Below, piece by piece: positions 1 through 11,809 of a stretch of 64,000 bases of DNA. The stretch's first letter is position 1; each line of letters opens with the position of its first letter. The DNA is taken from assembly GCA_945643635.1 (NCBI GenBank), contig CALZFC010000027.1, positions 2,309,501 to 2,373,500 on the forward strand. The letters are read 5' to 3'. The notes below the pieces were generated by a model. That model was not told the DNA's origin, ran no database searches, and was given only the letters and a program-made list of their open reading frames with translations. The stretch is from Allodiplogaster sudhausi (lineage: Eukaryota > Nematoda > Chromadorea > Rhabditida > Diplogasteridae). The position numbers and the translations under genes were made by a program.

Positions 1-1311
1 TGGCTTGAATCTGTCAGTTCCACGAAGTTGGCAAAGTTCCACCAGCTCCCTTGCTGAAAAAGAATGGAGTTCGCGACCAAGAAAACAACTACTGCTTATT
101 AGGATGTAGCATTACTTGCTGAGCGCTCTGCTAAGCATATACTTTAGACAAGTGGAAGCAACTAAAAGTGATGATAACAGGCAAATGACCCGTGATATCC
201 TCGTCGACGTAGAGCTTTGATGTCAGCGAAAACTCATGCGGAAGGCGATAGCCGTTAGCTGCCCTCTTCGGCCTGATAAAAGATGTTTATAAGATATAAG
301 AAAAATAATATATATGTACACATGCTGAACGAGAACAGTCGTAGGTTGAGAGAATGTATACATGTAAATGAAGCATTGTGAAAAGAGAAATTTTCATAAT
401 TTGGCTTTGTAAAAGTGACTAGCCACTAATGATCTAAAAAAATAAATATAGGAAACACACCACTTGCTCCTCGCTCGAAGAATTCGTGCAATTCGCGATC
501 TTCGCTTGACTCGCGTCGTCATTGGAAAGCACTTTGTTGTGACCTAAAAACCACATTCCAAGGATTAAATAAGCAAACGGATTTAAAAAAAACGTAGTCC
601 TCTTCGCCAGTTATCGGCGCAGCATTCTGGTTTTCAGCCAGTTTTTTTTCTCTCTAGTAATCCTCTCAAGCGTGCCACTTATGTATAGTATATGTCCGTA
701 AATAAAGAGAAAGTAAAGAAGTGCTCGACCGCCCACGAATTGAACGTATATGTAGGTACATGCATATAATATGTTGCTATTGACTACTTTGAAACTGTGT
801 CACACTCTAGCAAAGTATTGTTTATAAATACTCTACAATTAACCTCTTTGAAACTGTGTCACAATCCAGCAAAGTATAGTTTATCAATACTTTGTCTGTT
901 GACTACTTTAAACTATGACAAAATGCAACAAACACATAAATGCTTTGCTATTAACCATTTTAAAAGTATCCGCCGGCACCTCGGTCATCGTAGCCTGATC
1001 GGCCGTGGTGGGTGGCTGCCGATCGGGCGGCGGGCTCTTTCTCGTCTCGTAGATCTCTCCCGAGATGGGCGAGCTGCTCCGGCTGCCACCGCCGCTGCTG
1101 CCGCAGCAGCTCTGGCTCGCCGCGCTGCTGCTCGCCATCTCGTCGTCCGCCGTGCATGTCGACGCGTCTTCTACCTGTTTATATACATATATATTCTTTA
1201 TTGATCTAAAAAAAAAGTGTAGTTTTTTTTATTACAAGAGTTTTTTTTAAGAAAACAATAATTACCGAGGCATAATATCGACATGTGAGTATATAAAGAT
1301 ACATACATACT

Positions 1312-1353
<42 letters not shown>

Positions 1354-1508
1354 TACATAATCAGAAATATATGTAAGCGTAAACAATTAACAACGAGAGC
1401 GTGAGTTTTTTTTTATACCTTGGGCCTCTTGGCGGGCGGTAGAATTTCGAGGAAGCATTCTTCTTCCTCTTCAGCTGATATTAACGACGGATCCTCCATG
1501 ACGTCCAT
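1..1508 (-). CDS. Unknown acidic then basic, probably nuclear protein; six 5' exons, gene runs off left edge
   Basis: Exons (read leftward) 1508-1419, 1174-980, 626-594, 543-464, 272-190 and 53-1 join with GT-AG borders and unbroken phase (0,0,0,2,1), giving 178 residues before the window edge. The start is the ATG at 1508-1506 (MDVMEDPSLISAEEEEECFL). Residues 1-30 are acidic and end in PPAKRPK. Residues 31-95 are rich in Ser/Gly/Asp. Exon 4 gives a very basic stretch (RVKRRSRIARILRARSK) that could be a nuclear localisation or nucleic-acid-binding segment. Exons 5-6 (PHEFSLTSKLYVDEDITA, then RELVELCQLRGTDRFK) look like a folded domain. I recognise no family. The intron between exons 1 and 2 holds a CT microsatellite. 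The third exon is only 11 codons and its end (TAC before GTTTTT) is the weakest junction. The rest of the gene lies outside the window. Confidence 0.6.
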
Positions 1509-1994
1509 GGTGAGCTAGTGGCTGGAATGAGGAAGTCTCTTGGCTCAAGGTAGCATCCGAGAGAGAGACAAATAGAGAGATAGTGTGAAAGAGAAAAAGA
1601 GAGAGAAATAGACAGATAGTGAGAGAGAGAGTGAGCGAGAGAGATGAGAGAGCGAGATGGCGAGAGAGAGAGAGAGAGAGAGAGAGAAGGCGCGGCGTGG
1701 TTCGAAGCGACGATGCGAATGAGATAATGCAAGCTGTCAAGCAGAATAGACACAAGTCGTCAGTAATAATCTCAGGGATATGTTATGGTTGATAAGGAGA
1801 TGGTGAGAGAGGCGGAAAGGCGGGCAAATGAGAGTAGTCTAGAAGGAAGAGTACGTAAAAGAGGAGTGAGAGATTGGCAAGAGGAAGTAGGATAAGCTGA
1901 CATCCTGAGAAGGATATGCAAGGATATATGTATGTATGTATGCATACTCTCTCTCGTTCTCTCTCACCTGGTTTCTGCTCTCTTCCAGGAGATA

Positions 1995-2539
1995 ATGACG
2001 TCAACGGCTTCTGGTGACGCTACGATGAGGAAGCGGCCAGACAGGCTGAGGAGATGCTCCTCTCCTCCTTCTCCTGCGCGAGGTGGCAAGTAAGAGGCAA
2101 CTGAATGGAGACTGATATGTATATAGACTAGTCTCTACTCTGGGGGAGGTATGGGGACAGGGGAAAGATACTACTGCTCTTCTTCTTCTCTCTCTACCTC
2201 TCTACCTCTCTCTCTCAATCTCTCTCTCGAGACAAGCGAATAGGAAAATTCGAGGCTCATCGATTATGCCCAGAGGCATGTGCGCGATCGGACACGCTCT
2301 CTTTCTCTGCTCCTCTCTCTCTCTCGCTGCTTCTTTCTCTGCTTCTATCTCTCTCTCTCTCTCTCTCCTTCTTTCCCTCCATCACTTTCTCTCCATCTCT
2401 TCAGTCTCTCTCTCTCTCTCTCTCTCTCGCCCATCAACCTAGCCACACGCCACTCGTGGTGTGTACTACTACGTTCCAGCCGCCTGTTACACTTCTTCAT
2501 AATCTATGACGCACTAACCTACTCACTACTCACTTCTCC

Positions 2540-2570
<31 letters not shown>

Positions 2571-2584
2571 CTCTCTCACTCTTC

Positions 2585-2640
<56 letters not shown>

Positions 2641-3762
2641 TTTTCCTTCTCACATCACTAACCAGCGAGGGGTCAATTAGGCCGTGGCGCTTCCCTCTCC
2701 TCGCATCCCGCCGGTCATCTCCAGCGGGTGGCGCGGGAGTGGCGAGCCTCTGGGCCCCCGGCTGGTGAGAGTGACCCTTCTCTGTCTCTCTATCTCTCTC
2801 ACTCTCAGTCTCTTTCTCGGTCTCTCTATCTCGGTCTCTCTCATTCTCTTTCTCTGTCTCTCTATCTCGTTCTCTCTCTCTCTCTCTTTCACTGTCTCTC
2901 TACCTCGGTCTCTTTCACTCTCACTCTCTTTCTCTGTTCTCTCTGTAGCTCTCTAGCTCTCTCTAGTCCGCCTCGCGGCGGTCAGCACGCCCCTCGTTTC
3001 CTCTCGTCTCTTCTATTCACCGCACATACACACACATCACCCCTCGTCTCTTTCCTCCCTTCTCCGTCGAAGATGTATGCGTACGCGCTAGTAGTAGGTG
3101 TGCCTGTCTGTGGGAGGAAGAGAGAGAGAGAGTGAGAAAGGAGAGGGAGACAAAGCAGAGATAGAGAGAAAAGCAGAAGAAACAGACAGAGAATTGGCCT
3201 AGAGGCGGGTGGAAATAGCCAGCGTCAATGGGATACCATGAGAGATTGAGGAATAACAAGAGAGCAAGGAATGAAAGAAAAGTGAGAAATAGAGGAGAAC
3301 GAGGATGAAGATACAAGAGAGAGAGAAAGAGAGAGAGAGAGACAGAGAGAACGAGAAGAGAGCCATTCAGTAGTGCGCTATGTGGAACGACGGGAAGCTT
3401 AGGGGAGAACGATGGAAAAGGGAGGGTGAGAGAGAGCACGAGAGAGAGAGAGAAAGTTAGAGAACGAAAAGGAAGTAGAGAAGTAGAGGGGCTGGCAGCA
3501 GTAGCGGGGCAGCCGCAAGCAGGCATCAGGCTCTACTGGACACTTGCGAGCCTACTCATTCTCTCCGGCGAGAGCCTGGTGGCTTCAATCCCTTTTTTCC
3601 TCTGTCACTCTCTCGGGTTCCCTCGCTCTTTCTCACTCTCTCTCTCTCTCTGTTTCTATTCTTTATCTCTTCCCTTTCTCATTCGTTTCCCCTCCTGATC
3701 CTCAATCCGTTCACTCTCTCTCTCTGCTCTCTTTCTCTCTCTGCTCTCTTTCTCCCTCTCTC

Positions 3763-3797
<35 letters not shown>

Positions 3798-3832
3798 AGT
3801 TCGTCTCCGATGCCTTTGACCGCAACACGTGA
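1995..3832 (+). CDS. Predicted small Ser/Arg/Pro-rich protein, 144 aa
   Basis: Five exons keep phase throughout: 1995-2089 (first exon may begin at the acceptor at 1989), 2681-2764, 2967-3097, 3487-3578 and 3800-3832, ending FVSDAFDRNT and TGA. GC-rich islands sit between very long CT tracts, and each island is bounded by usable splice sites. The product starts MTSTASGDATMRKRPDRLRR, is rich in Arg, Ser and Pro, and has one hydrophobic stretch near residue 120 (LYWTLASLLILSG). No family is recognised. It would be transcribed divergently from the gene starting at 1508. The 1995 ATG is the first in-frame Met; upstream exons are possible. Part of exon 3 is CT-derived, so parts of this model could be wrong. 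Confidence 0.35.
2180..2660. repeat. (CT)n microsatellite cluster
   Basis: Almost pure CT/CTT sequence with short interruptions, inside an intron of the predicted plus-strand gene. Similar tracts lie at 2775-2960, 3600-3795 and 4135-4270. Long Ser/Leu open frames here are simple-sequence artefacts. Confidence 0.9.
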
Positions 3833-4137
3833 TGAGACTGACTACTCTAGTCGGCTCAGACGGGATGGAAAAGATGGAAAAGAAGGAATTAAAGCGCATT
3901 TCGAATACATATGTATTCCTGAAAATCCTTGTTGTTGTCAACCTTGATAATAAAAAGTACATTTGTAGTCAAGACGAATATCTCACTTTGATTTATTTTT
4001 CGAGTTTAAATCAAGCATTTGTTGTGCTAATTCTCTCGTACTAGACTCTCACCTCGACCTCGCTCTCAATATTCCTCCCTTTTGATCGACTCACAAGGTG
4101 CAATGTTTACCGACCTCCCTTCTGATAATCGTACAAC

Positions 4138-4188
<51 letters not shown>

Positions 4189-4834
4189 TCCCTCTCGCTC
4201 TCTCTATCTCTCGTTCACCCCTCCTATCTCTTTCTCTCTTTTCTTTCTTTCTCTCTCCTCTCTCTCCCCGTCTCCATCTCTACTGCAAGCATACAAGGTC
4301 ATAACCGGGCAGGCCGCACTGCTTCTTTCTACCGGCTTTCCTTGGCCTTGTTGAGGCCAGTCTCGGTAGTGAGGAAAATGAAATTGAAATTTCTAATTAC
4401 ATCTTTTCAAGAGTTTACGTAGATGACGAGAATATCGAAAGAAAGGAGAATAAATCATCTTTTTTTTTCATCATAAATCATCAGATTTTGTAGTCGAAAA
4501 ATTTTAACATACCATTTCATATCTGATTCCTTTTTTTTATGTTGTTCTAACGAAGACGTCAGCATGGAATCGATTGACAAAATTCGTCGCTGCCAACTAA
4601 AAGTTCTTGCATTTTTAGCATGCTCGGTTTCTATTCTTTTCCTTTTTTCTTTTGCTCTTTTGTATAGCTGAAAATAAAGGAAGTTGTATTTTCGGCAGAG
4701 TGCTTTCTGCTCCCCTATGTACATTGCATCATTCTCGTAAAGATTTTCCAAGATCTTGCGGTCGTATAAACCGGTTGTTCTGCTGGTCCTGGAACGTCGT
4801 TGGCAATAATGACCAAGTCAAATTGACTGAAGAA
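3833..4834. other. Intergenic stretch without a supported gene
   Basis: AT-rich sequence with one CT microsatellite (about 4138-4270). A short GC-rich plus-strand frame at about 4295-4350 (VITGQAALLLSTGFPWPC then stop) follows an AG and could be a stray exon, but nothing connects to it. Confidence 0.4.
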
Positions 4835-5070
4835 TTATGTGGTATCACCCCTGTCATTAGAATCTACCGCATTCTTGTTCGCGAATTCTTGGCACAAGAA
4901 TTGGACTAGTTCAACTTCCAATGACTCACGATTCTGCCGAACATTTCCGTCAATTTTATTGTCGATGGGAACAATAACATCGAACTCATTGGCCAGGCTT
5001 GACAGAAAAGCAAAACAAAAACTTGCGATTTCATGAAAATTCGAGAACTCAGTTTTGCAGCGTAGCCTGT
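4755..5070 (-). other. Candidate coding fragment, unassigned
   Basis: A minus-strand frame from about 5070 to 4838 reads like ordinary protein (FHEIASFCFAFLSSLANEF, then IVPIDNKIDGN and a Glu/Leu-rich helix-like segment) before a stop at 4837-4835. If 22 bases (GTGATACC to TTCTTCAG) are skipped, the frame reopens on the far side of the stop (NLTWSLLPTTFQDQQNN) and ends about 35 codons later. No start codon or partner exon was found and I do not recognise a family. It may be a decayed gene or one exon of a larger gene. Confidence 0.25.
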
Positions 5071-5113
5071 ACATACATCTTGTGTGTATGTATGTATGTA
5101 CATATTTACACAC

Positions 5114-5754
5114 ATACTATTAAACATATTTTCAAACGATACTTTTCAGGGGAATTGAACTTTTGGTTGTAAAAGCACTTGACATACTTATGATTTTACT
5201 GTTTCTTAAAAATTCTTTAAATTACAATAAAAAAAATTAAATAAACTGAATTAAATTTAGAGTTCGACGGGTATAGAAGTTTCTCAAACGAAACTTTCTT
5301 CGAATCCCTTCTAGAAGATGACGACCAAAATTGATATGTGTGATCTTCGATTTCCGATTTAAAAGAAAATTACCAGAATTAAGTGGCTACATTTATCGAC
5401 GAACAAACAGGAGGAATTCAGAACAGTTTGTACTTTATTTCACATGCAATCACAATGAAGAAGTTATGTTATTTCTATTTCTTTCGTACGCAACTGTAAT
5501 TGGCATCTTAAACGTGGCATAGATCTATGAATACCATTTCGAATGATTGATAATTTGTTTTTATTGTGTTTTAGGATTAAAAATATTTTAAAATAATTTT
5601 TATGCATATTTTTCAAACCGTGATAGCTTCATTTGAGAATGAAATCGGCGAAGAGTGAAGAACTTGTGATCATTGATCATGTCTACGAAAATGTAGAATT
5701 AATATATATGTACATGTAATTATAGTGTATAAACTGAACTCAAAAAATCTAGCT
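5114..5754. other. AT-rich intergenic stretch
   Basis: Contains TATG/TACA repeats near 5085-5110 and a short plus-strand frame at 5250-5330 (EFDGYRSFSNETFFESLLED then stop) that looks protein-like but is isolated. Nothing else supported. Confidence 0.3.
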
Positions 5755-7362
5755 CTACTTTTCGGGTAGATAAAATGTAGAACCGGGGAAGATCATCTGG
5801 AAGACGAAGGAGGCGTAGTCTTGGATGAACGTCGAGCCGAACGACTTGTGGAAGATGACAGCGCTGTCTGAGATCTGTTATGAAGAAGGACTTCTACAGG
5901 CAACCATGATTGATGAGTACATACAAATTGTTTTTAAAAAAATGTTAAAAACACACGGCTAAAATTTTTCGAAAAGACCAACAAAGTAAATACCTAAAAA
6001 TATGCAAATAGTTGAATTATTCATTGGCTATAAATTATAACGAAAGAAAAATACCGCTTCTCTCTCTCTTTTCTCTCTCTTTCTCTTTATGTCACTACTC
6101 TCTCTCTCTCTCTTTCTATCTCTCTCTTTCTCTCTCTGCCTCTCTCTCTCTCTCTCTCTCTCTGTCTCCCTCGCTCTCTCTCTGTATCTCTCTCCCTTAC
6201 CTTCCTGCCGGTCTCCTCGTCGAAGAGCGCGCGCATCTTCTCGCGTGCCTCATGCGTCTTCCGTATGTCACGCGTCTCGCTGCTGTTGAAGCGCGCGTAC
6301 TTGCGGACAATGTCGCCGAGCCGGCGGCGCAGCTCGTCCTCTGTCCACTCGGAGGGCGGCTAAAAGCGAGAGAGAGAGAGAGAGAGTGAGGGGGAGAGAG
6401 GGGGGAGAGGGCGACGAAAGATAGAGGGAGAGAAAGAGAGTGGGAGAATTGAAGAGTAGAGGAAGAGAGAGAGAGAAACAGAAAGAAATAGAGTGGAGAA
6501 ATGAAGAGAGAGAGAGTGAGAGATTCAGGAAAATAGAAAGAAATTTTAACGGCAATGATGATAGAAAGAGAGATAGAGTGAGAGAAAGAGAAGAGTGAGA
6601 GAAGGCGATTGACTATAAGATTGTTATAAGTACAGTGGGACAATAAACTCATATATTGTTTTTTTCACATATGTAAGTCGATGGTCTCTCAACAATTTTT
6701 TTAAACTCTCTATATGAAGCCTTTTTATCCGAAAAAAAACCCCCGCTATTTTGAGCACTAAATTGTTGCGTACTCCCCTCCGTGATGTGTACTCTTCTGG
6801 GCTTTTAGAAGATAAGCGAGTGTTTTTCGTGGTAGGGGTGGGTGAGGGGGGGGGGGGGCACTCCCTATGGCAATTTCCAAACACGCCCATACAAATCGGG
6901 CAGACAGACTGCCACTTTGCTAATGCACGCGCTGTGTGTGTAGTGGCCGAGACACAGAACAATCTGATTGTGTCTAGGCGGGAAGCCTGATTGTGAGTCT
7001 ACGATTGTGTACGAAGTGACACATACATACATATGTGCGAATTTGTAGCAATGAGAAAAATTGTTTATTTTTCATACTATATGCGCGTTGTAATCCTAGA
7101 AGGTGGATGAAACACAAATGTAAGGGAACAAGAAATAACTATAATGGTAAGCGCACCCTATCGCAACCGGCTTATTCAAGAAGAAGAGGAAGAACAAATT
7201 AATCAGTAACAAAGTAATTAATCACAAGAGATTAACCTTGCCGGCTTTTCGACGCGAGAATAAGACGACGAGACCGAACGCCAGGATTGTCGCGTTTGTG
7301 AGTGGCTGTTTCGGTCTGCTTTTGACGTCTCCTCGAAACTCCTTCTGCGATCTGACGGTATT
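5755..7362 (-). CDS. Small single-pass membrane protein, last three exons (5' part not found)
   Basis: Exons 7362-7237, 6359-6201 and 5874-5755 join in phase 0 and end at TAG 5757-5755, giving the last 134 residues. Exon 1 of these carries a basic segment, then a hydrophobic span (TNATILAFGLVVLF) followed by SRRKAGK, which suggests one membrane helix with a positively charged flank. Exon 2 is charged and helical (PPSEWTEDELRRRLGDIV ... HEAREKMRALFDEETGRK). Exon 3 is a mixed aromatic C-terminus (SFGSTFIQDYASFVFQMIF). Family not recognised. No convincing 5' exon was found in the GA-rich DNA further right. The two upstream exons lie in the duplicated block (copy A) but the last exon does not, so copy B at 19.9-21.1 kb lacks it. 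Confidence 0.65.
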
Positions 7363-7869
7363 CTGGATCACACAAGAAGCGGCCGAGGATTCTAAATCTC
7401 ATAACACTGTCAGGTAGGTAAAAATGCTAAAGTTATCCCTTAGGAAAGATAGCCGTTAAGAAAGAATCTGTAATGCAACGACACCTCACACCGTGGGGAG
7501 ATGCGTGGAAAGATGTGGCTAATTATAGGCTTATTCACTTCTTCGCTCGATGACGTAGGATTTCTGAATGCTCTCCAACAACTATGTAAACCTTGATGAT
7601 GGTAGTCGCTCTTCAGCAAACCACTCAAATCAAATGATACAATTAATTAACATAATTAATTAAGAGACATGCAAGGCCCCAACGCTCGCACTTGGAAGAT
7701 CTTTGCCAAACGATAAAGAAAATAAAAATACTTGCAATTCGATCACGTAATATCGAAATATAACAGGCAATATGAATTGAATGCATTGCTAGGCTACGCG
7801 CCGTGAAGAGCAAAATTGTACAGTATGGAACACCTAAATGAAATCTTGAATGATTCGCTGCGAATGGCA

Positions 7870-8516
7870 CAGTGAGTAAGAATAGAGACAGAGAGAATGA
7901 AAGAGAGAAACAGAGACAGAGAGAATGAAAGTGAGAAAAAGAGAAACAGAGAAAGAGAGAAAGAACGAGAGAAAGTGAGAAAGATAGAAAAAAGTGACAC
8001 CGAGAAAGAATGAGAGAAATAGAGATAGAATGATAGAAAATGAGAGAGAAAGGGAGAAAAAGAGAAAGAATTATAGAAAGATAGAAAGGGAGTAAGAAAG
8101 AAAGAAAGAGAGACTCAGAGAGAGAATGAGAGAAACAGAGATAGAATGATAGAGAGAGGGAGAAAGAAAGAGAGAAAGATAGAAAGAGAGAAGGAAAGGC
8201 AATGTATGGTGAAAATGGAAGAAAGTGTCAAAACAATGAAAAGTGGAAAAAAGCGGGAAAATAGAAAAGTTGCGGCTGTGAAGCACTAACAAGAGAAGTG
8301 GAAAAAAAACAATTACAGAGAGGAAAAACTGCAAACCTACACTAATCGCATGCATAATAACATTGAAGTGCGAGAATACGATGGAAAGGACTGAGAAACA
8401 CAATAGCTGATGAGAGAGACAGAGAGAGAAATTTTTGGCAATGAGAGAGAGAGAGAAATTAGAGGGAAATAGACAAAGAGACAGGCATTTCGACTCCAAG
8501 ACAAATAAAGAAGGAA

Positions 8517-8547
<31 letters not shown>

Positions 8548-8645
8548 AAGTGAGAAAGTGAGAGGTAGTGAGATCGAGAGACAGCGAGAGAGAAAGTGAG
8601 ACAGAGAAACAGAAAGAGAGAGAGGGAGAGAGAGATGGGAAAGCC
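7870..8645. repeat. GA-rich simple sequence
   Basis: Interrupted (GA)n and GAGAAA-type repeats within copy A. Arg/Glu/Lys open frames on the plus strand and Ser/Leu/Phe frames on the minus strand are artefacts of this composition. Confidence 0.9.
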
Positions 8646-9329
8646 TCTGCTATGCAAAATGTCGCGAACGCTCAAGGCTTGTCATTCGATTTCCAATTAC
8701 ATTTCACGTTCTTACCATTATCGCTTTCCGGCGTTCCGCTTTCGCTCCAAGCGCACAAATACTGGGGAATGGACATTCCGCGAAGGAAGCGCTCAAATTA
8801 TTATCGAAGACATGGCATTCAATGGCGAAAAAAAGGAGTGAGAGAGAGAACAAAAAAAAAGAGAATGGGAGCGAGGGAGAAAGGGAGAGAAATAGGGAGA
8901 TAAAGAGAGAGAGAGAGAGAGAAGGAGAGAGCGATGGAGCAAAGCACGACGGTGCCTGAAGTCAAGACAAACTGCAGATGACCAAAAATGTAATTTTTAG
9001 CTCTCGCCCAAAAGTGCAAGAAAGTGCACTGCGAGCTACTAATTGTTATTGAACAAAAATGCACTTTCCTGTCATTTCGAGTAAAAATTTTTTCAAATGT
9101 AAACAGATTTGCTTCGTCAGCACTGACAATGAGACTCTGAGGGAGGAAACCTATGTATTTATGTATATGCACGGTCAACATACCTACATATGTTGATCAG
9201 GTCAGGGGAAGGCAGGGCTTTTTTTGCATACATATGAGTCAACTTATGACTATTGCGAGAGAGATAGAAGGACAGACGATGTGAGGGTGAGATAGAGAGC
9301 GAGAGAGAAAGCGAGAGATGTGAAGGTAG

Positions 9330-9332
9330 AGC

Positions 9333-9374
<42 letters not shown>

Positions 9375-9445
9375 GGAGGGAGGGAGGGAGGGAGGGAGGG
9401 AGGGAGGGAGGGGGAGGGAGGGAGGGAGGGAGGGAGGGAGGGAGG
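9330..9445. repeat. (GA)n followed by (GGGA)n microsatellite
   Basis: A pure GA run passes into about 18 GGGA/GGAG tetranucleotide units. The copy B counterpart at 23,056-23,163 has a different unit count, as expected of slippage. Confidence 0.95.
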
Positions 9446-9959
9446 CAGAGTGAGAGAGACAAGGACAATGTTGTGTGAAACAATGAGAAGTGTGACTAGC
9501 TCGAGCAGGCAAAAAGGCGTGAAAGGCGTGAAAGGCCTGAAGTCCACGGCTGATGATGCAAGGAGGCCAAAGGGAGTACATCAGAAGGAAAGACTGGGGA
9601 CGACTGAGAAGGTTGAATAGAGAGAGGGGCACGGAGAGAAAGAGAGGGAGGAAGAGAGAGAGAAAGAGAGAAAGAGCGAGAGAGAGAAAGAGAGATAGAC
9701 AGAGTGATGGAGGGAGAACGTTGGAAGCTGAGAAACTTATAGAGGTGGAGAAAGAGCGAACCAGACAGAGCGTACGTATGTGATAGAGAGAAAAAGAGAG
9801 AGGGAGGGAGTGAGAGAGGTATAAGGGAGAGAGAGGGACAGAGAGAGAGAGAGGGGGGAGAGACAGAGAGAGATAGAGGGAGAGAGGAAGTGAGAGATTA
9901 AGCCGATTTCACGGCGGGCTACTCGCGATTGGCACCGAGCGGCCGCCCGCTACACCAAT

Positions 9960-10005
<46 letters not shown>

Positions 10006-10462
10006 AATGGACAATTCCTGTATTGGATTTGGGAGACGCGAGCCCGGCCGTCCATCCATGGTCGTGCTGTAGGGAAATGCTCTGTATTTGTAGACAACTA
10101 GTGACAGTCGAAAACGAAGGAGAGAGAGAGGTAACTCAGAGAAAAGAGAGAGATGAAAGAGATAAAGGTGAAAGATAGAGAGCAATAGAGAGAGGGGAAA
10201 GGAGTGAGATTTAGAGAGAGAGAAGAGAGAGAGAGAGAGAAAGAAAGAGAGAGAGATAGGAAGAGTGAGAGAGATAGAGAGAAGCAGAGAGAGAAGCAGG
10301 GGATGGAGATAAAGGATGGTAGGACAGGCCTAACGACTAGTGCGCATTCATGGCATCGTGATGGACGAGCAACTGAGAGAGAGACTAATGGAGGAACGAG
10401 CGGAGGGCGGGAGAAGCATGACAAAAAAGATGAGCGAGGAGGGCGGGAAGAGAGGAAAAGGT

Positions 10463-10494
<32 letters not shown>

Positions 10495-10860
10495 TAGAAG
10501 AAACAGAGATAGTTGAAAGAGAGAGGTATAGAGAGAAAGTTGAAAGAGAGAGAGTGAGAGATAGGGAGAGAGCGAGTTGGGGAGAGTTGGAGTTTGAGAA
10601 CGATAAAGAGATAGAGGGAGAGGGAGAATAGTGAAATAGCTGACAAGTAAACTAGACTCATTCTTAAAAGAATGGAATGTCAAGTACAGTGCGCGACCCA
10701 AAATCATACTTACTGTATAAGTAAACTGTCCAAGCATTTCAGGGTACATACATACAAGCATACATACATACATACATACATACTTGTATGCTCAAGCAAG
10801 TACAACTCGAGCAGCCGCCAAGTTTCTAACCAAACAAGCAAAAAGCAATAGCGGTGCATA

Positions 10861-10899
10861 TAAGACAGTGTGAATTAAAAAGTTTGGTTTTTCTCTGCA
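10861..10899 (+). repeat. TE1 left terminal inverted repeat
   Basis: 39 bases, identical to the reverse complement of 16,886-16,924. Confidence 0.95.
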
Positions 10900-11400
10900 T
10901 TTTTCGATTAAGCTGTTATTTTTGCCAAATTTGGCAGGTGAAACACACAAGCAAATGTGGCAGTATTTTATTCATTGATTCAAACTTGTCATGACAAATA
11001 AGACGGTTAATAAAATGACGGGCACAATGTACAAGCGAAGAAAATGGCTGAGCCACAGAAATGTGCCCTAATTATTGACAACCCGGCTTCGGCATATTTA
11101 ACAGGACAACAATTTGGCGTGGCAAAAATAGAGGTCTTTAAAAGTGGATTAATAACATGCCAAATTTGACGGCCTCCAAATTTTCCATGGCGCAATTTGC
11201 ATATGTTCAAAATTTCAAGGGTTTTGGCAAATTCTTCACTTATAAAAAATGTCACAGCCAAAATAAACAGCTATCAGAATTGGCAAAAGGATTTGACATT
11301 TTTAACAGCTGTTAAACGTGCCACGAGGAAGCGGCTGTCGGCCGAGCAACTTGGCAATTTTGACAGCCGTCAAAAATGGCAACTTGGCAAATTCAGCGGG

Positions 11401-11510
11401 CATCAAAAATGGCAAGCCAAATTTTTGACCCTTCAAAAGTGGCAAGCCAAATTTTTGACCCTTCAAAAGTGGCAAGCCAAATTTTTGACCCTTCAAAAGT
11501 GGCAAGCCAA
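11401..11510. repeat. 30-bp tandem subterminal repeat in TE1
   Basis: Nearly four copies of a 30-base unit beginning CTTCAAAAGTGGCAAGCCAA; the first copy varies (CATCAAAAATGG). The unit contains the same GGCAAG and TTTGAC words found throughout both TE1 ends, so it may be an array of transposase-binding sites. Confidence 0.85.
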
Positions 11511-11809
11511 TTTTAACGGCTATAAATAATGGCTGGCCGTTTTGACGGCCGTTAAAAAAGGCAAATCCTTTTTTTTACCCCAAAAAAGGCTCATAGCACA
11601 ACATTCCTACTAAAATAGGATTTAGCCCTCCTCACATCACTAAATTCACATATGCATCCTTATATAACAAATAGGAAACAATAAAAAAATATATTTAGAT
11701 CAGTCATGAAACATGGCTGTTTCTACAGTATAACAGTCATCACAACATTCTAGAACTCAGTTGATAAATGCTAGCAAGGTTAACATACCAGCCACTAGAC
11801 TGGCCATCA

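Larger units (their letters stand above)
5965..10860. repeat. Segmental duplication copy A, left part
   Basis: Begins at the run of T before CGAAAAGACC and continues to the TE1 insertion at 10,860; the copy resumes at 16,927-16,977. It matches 19,640-24,630 in the same orientation almost base for base, apart from microsatellite length changes, a roughly 60-base stretch (about 8030-8090) missing from copy B, and scattered substitutions. It contains two exons of the membrane-protein gene and long GA, GGGA and CATA simple repeats. Confidence 0.95.

Noticed and set aside
2280..2768. Long Ser/Leu open frames such as 2280-2768, 4082-4354, 9159-9632, 22920-23351 and 58383-58997
   Set aside because: They are translations of CT or GA microsatellites; no start context, domain or splice logic supports them.
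4670..4790. Resemblance of FFSQFDLVIIAND (minus strand, alternative frame near 4805) to E1-type enzymes such as SUMO-activating enzyme subunit 1
   Set aside because: Only about ten residues are similar and no flanking E1 motifs are present; the competing frame joined to the upstream fragment is at least as good.
9369..9445. Regularly spaced GGGA units considered as a CRISPR-like array
   Set aside because: The tetranucleotide repeat has no spacers and the genome is eukaryotic.
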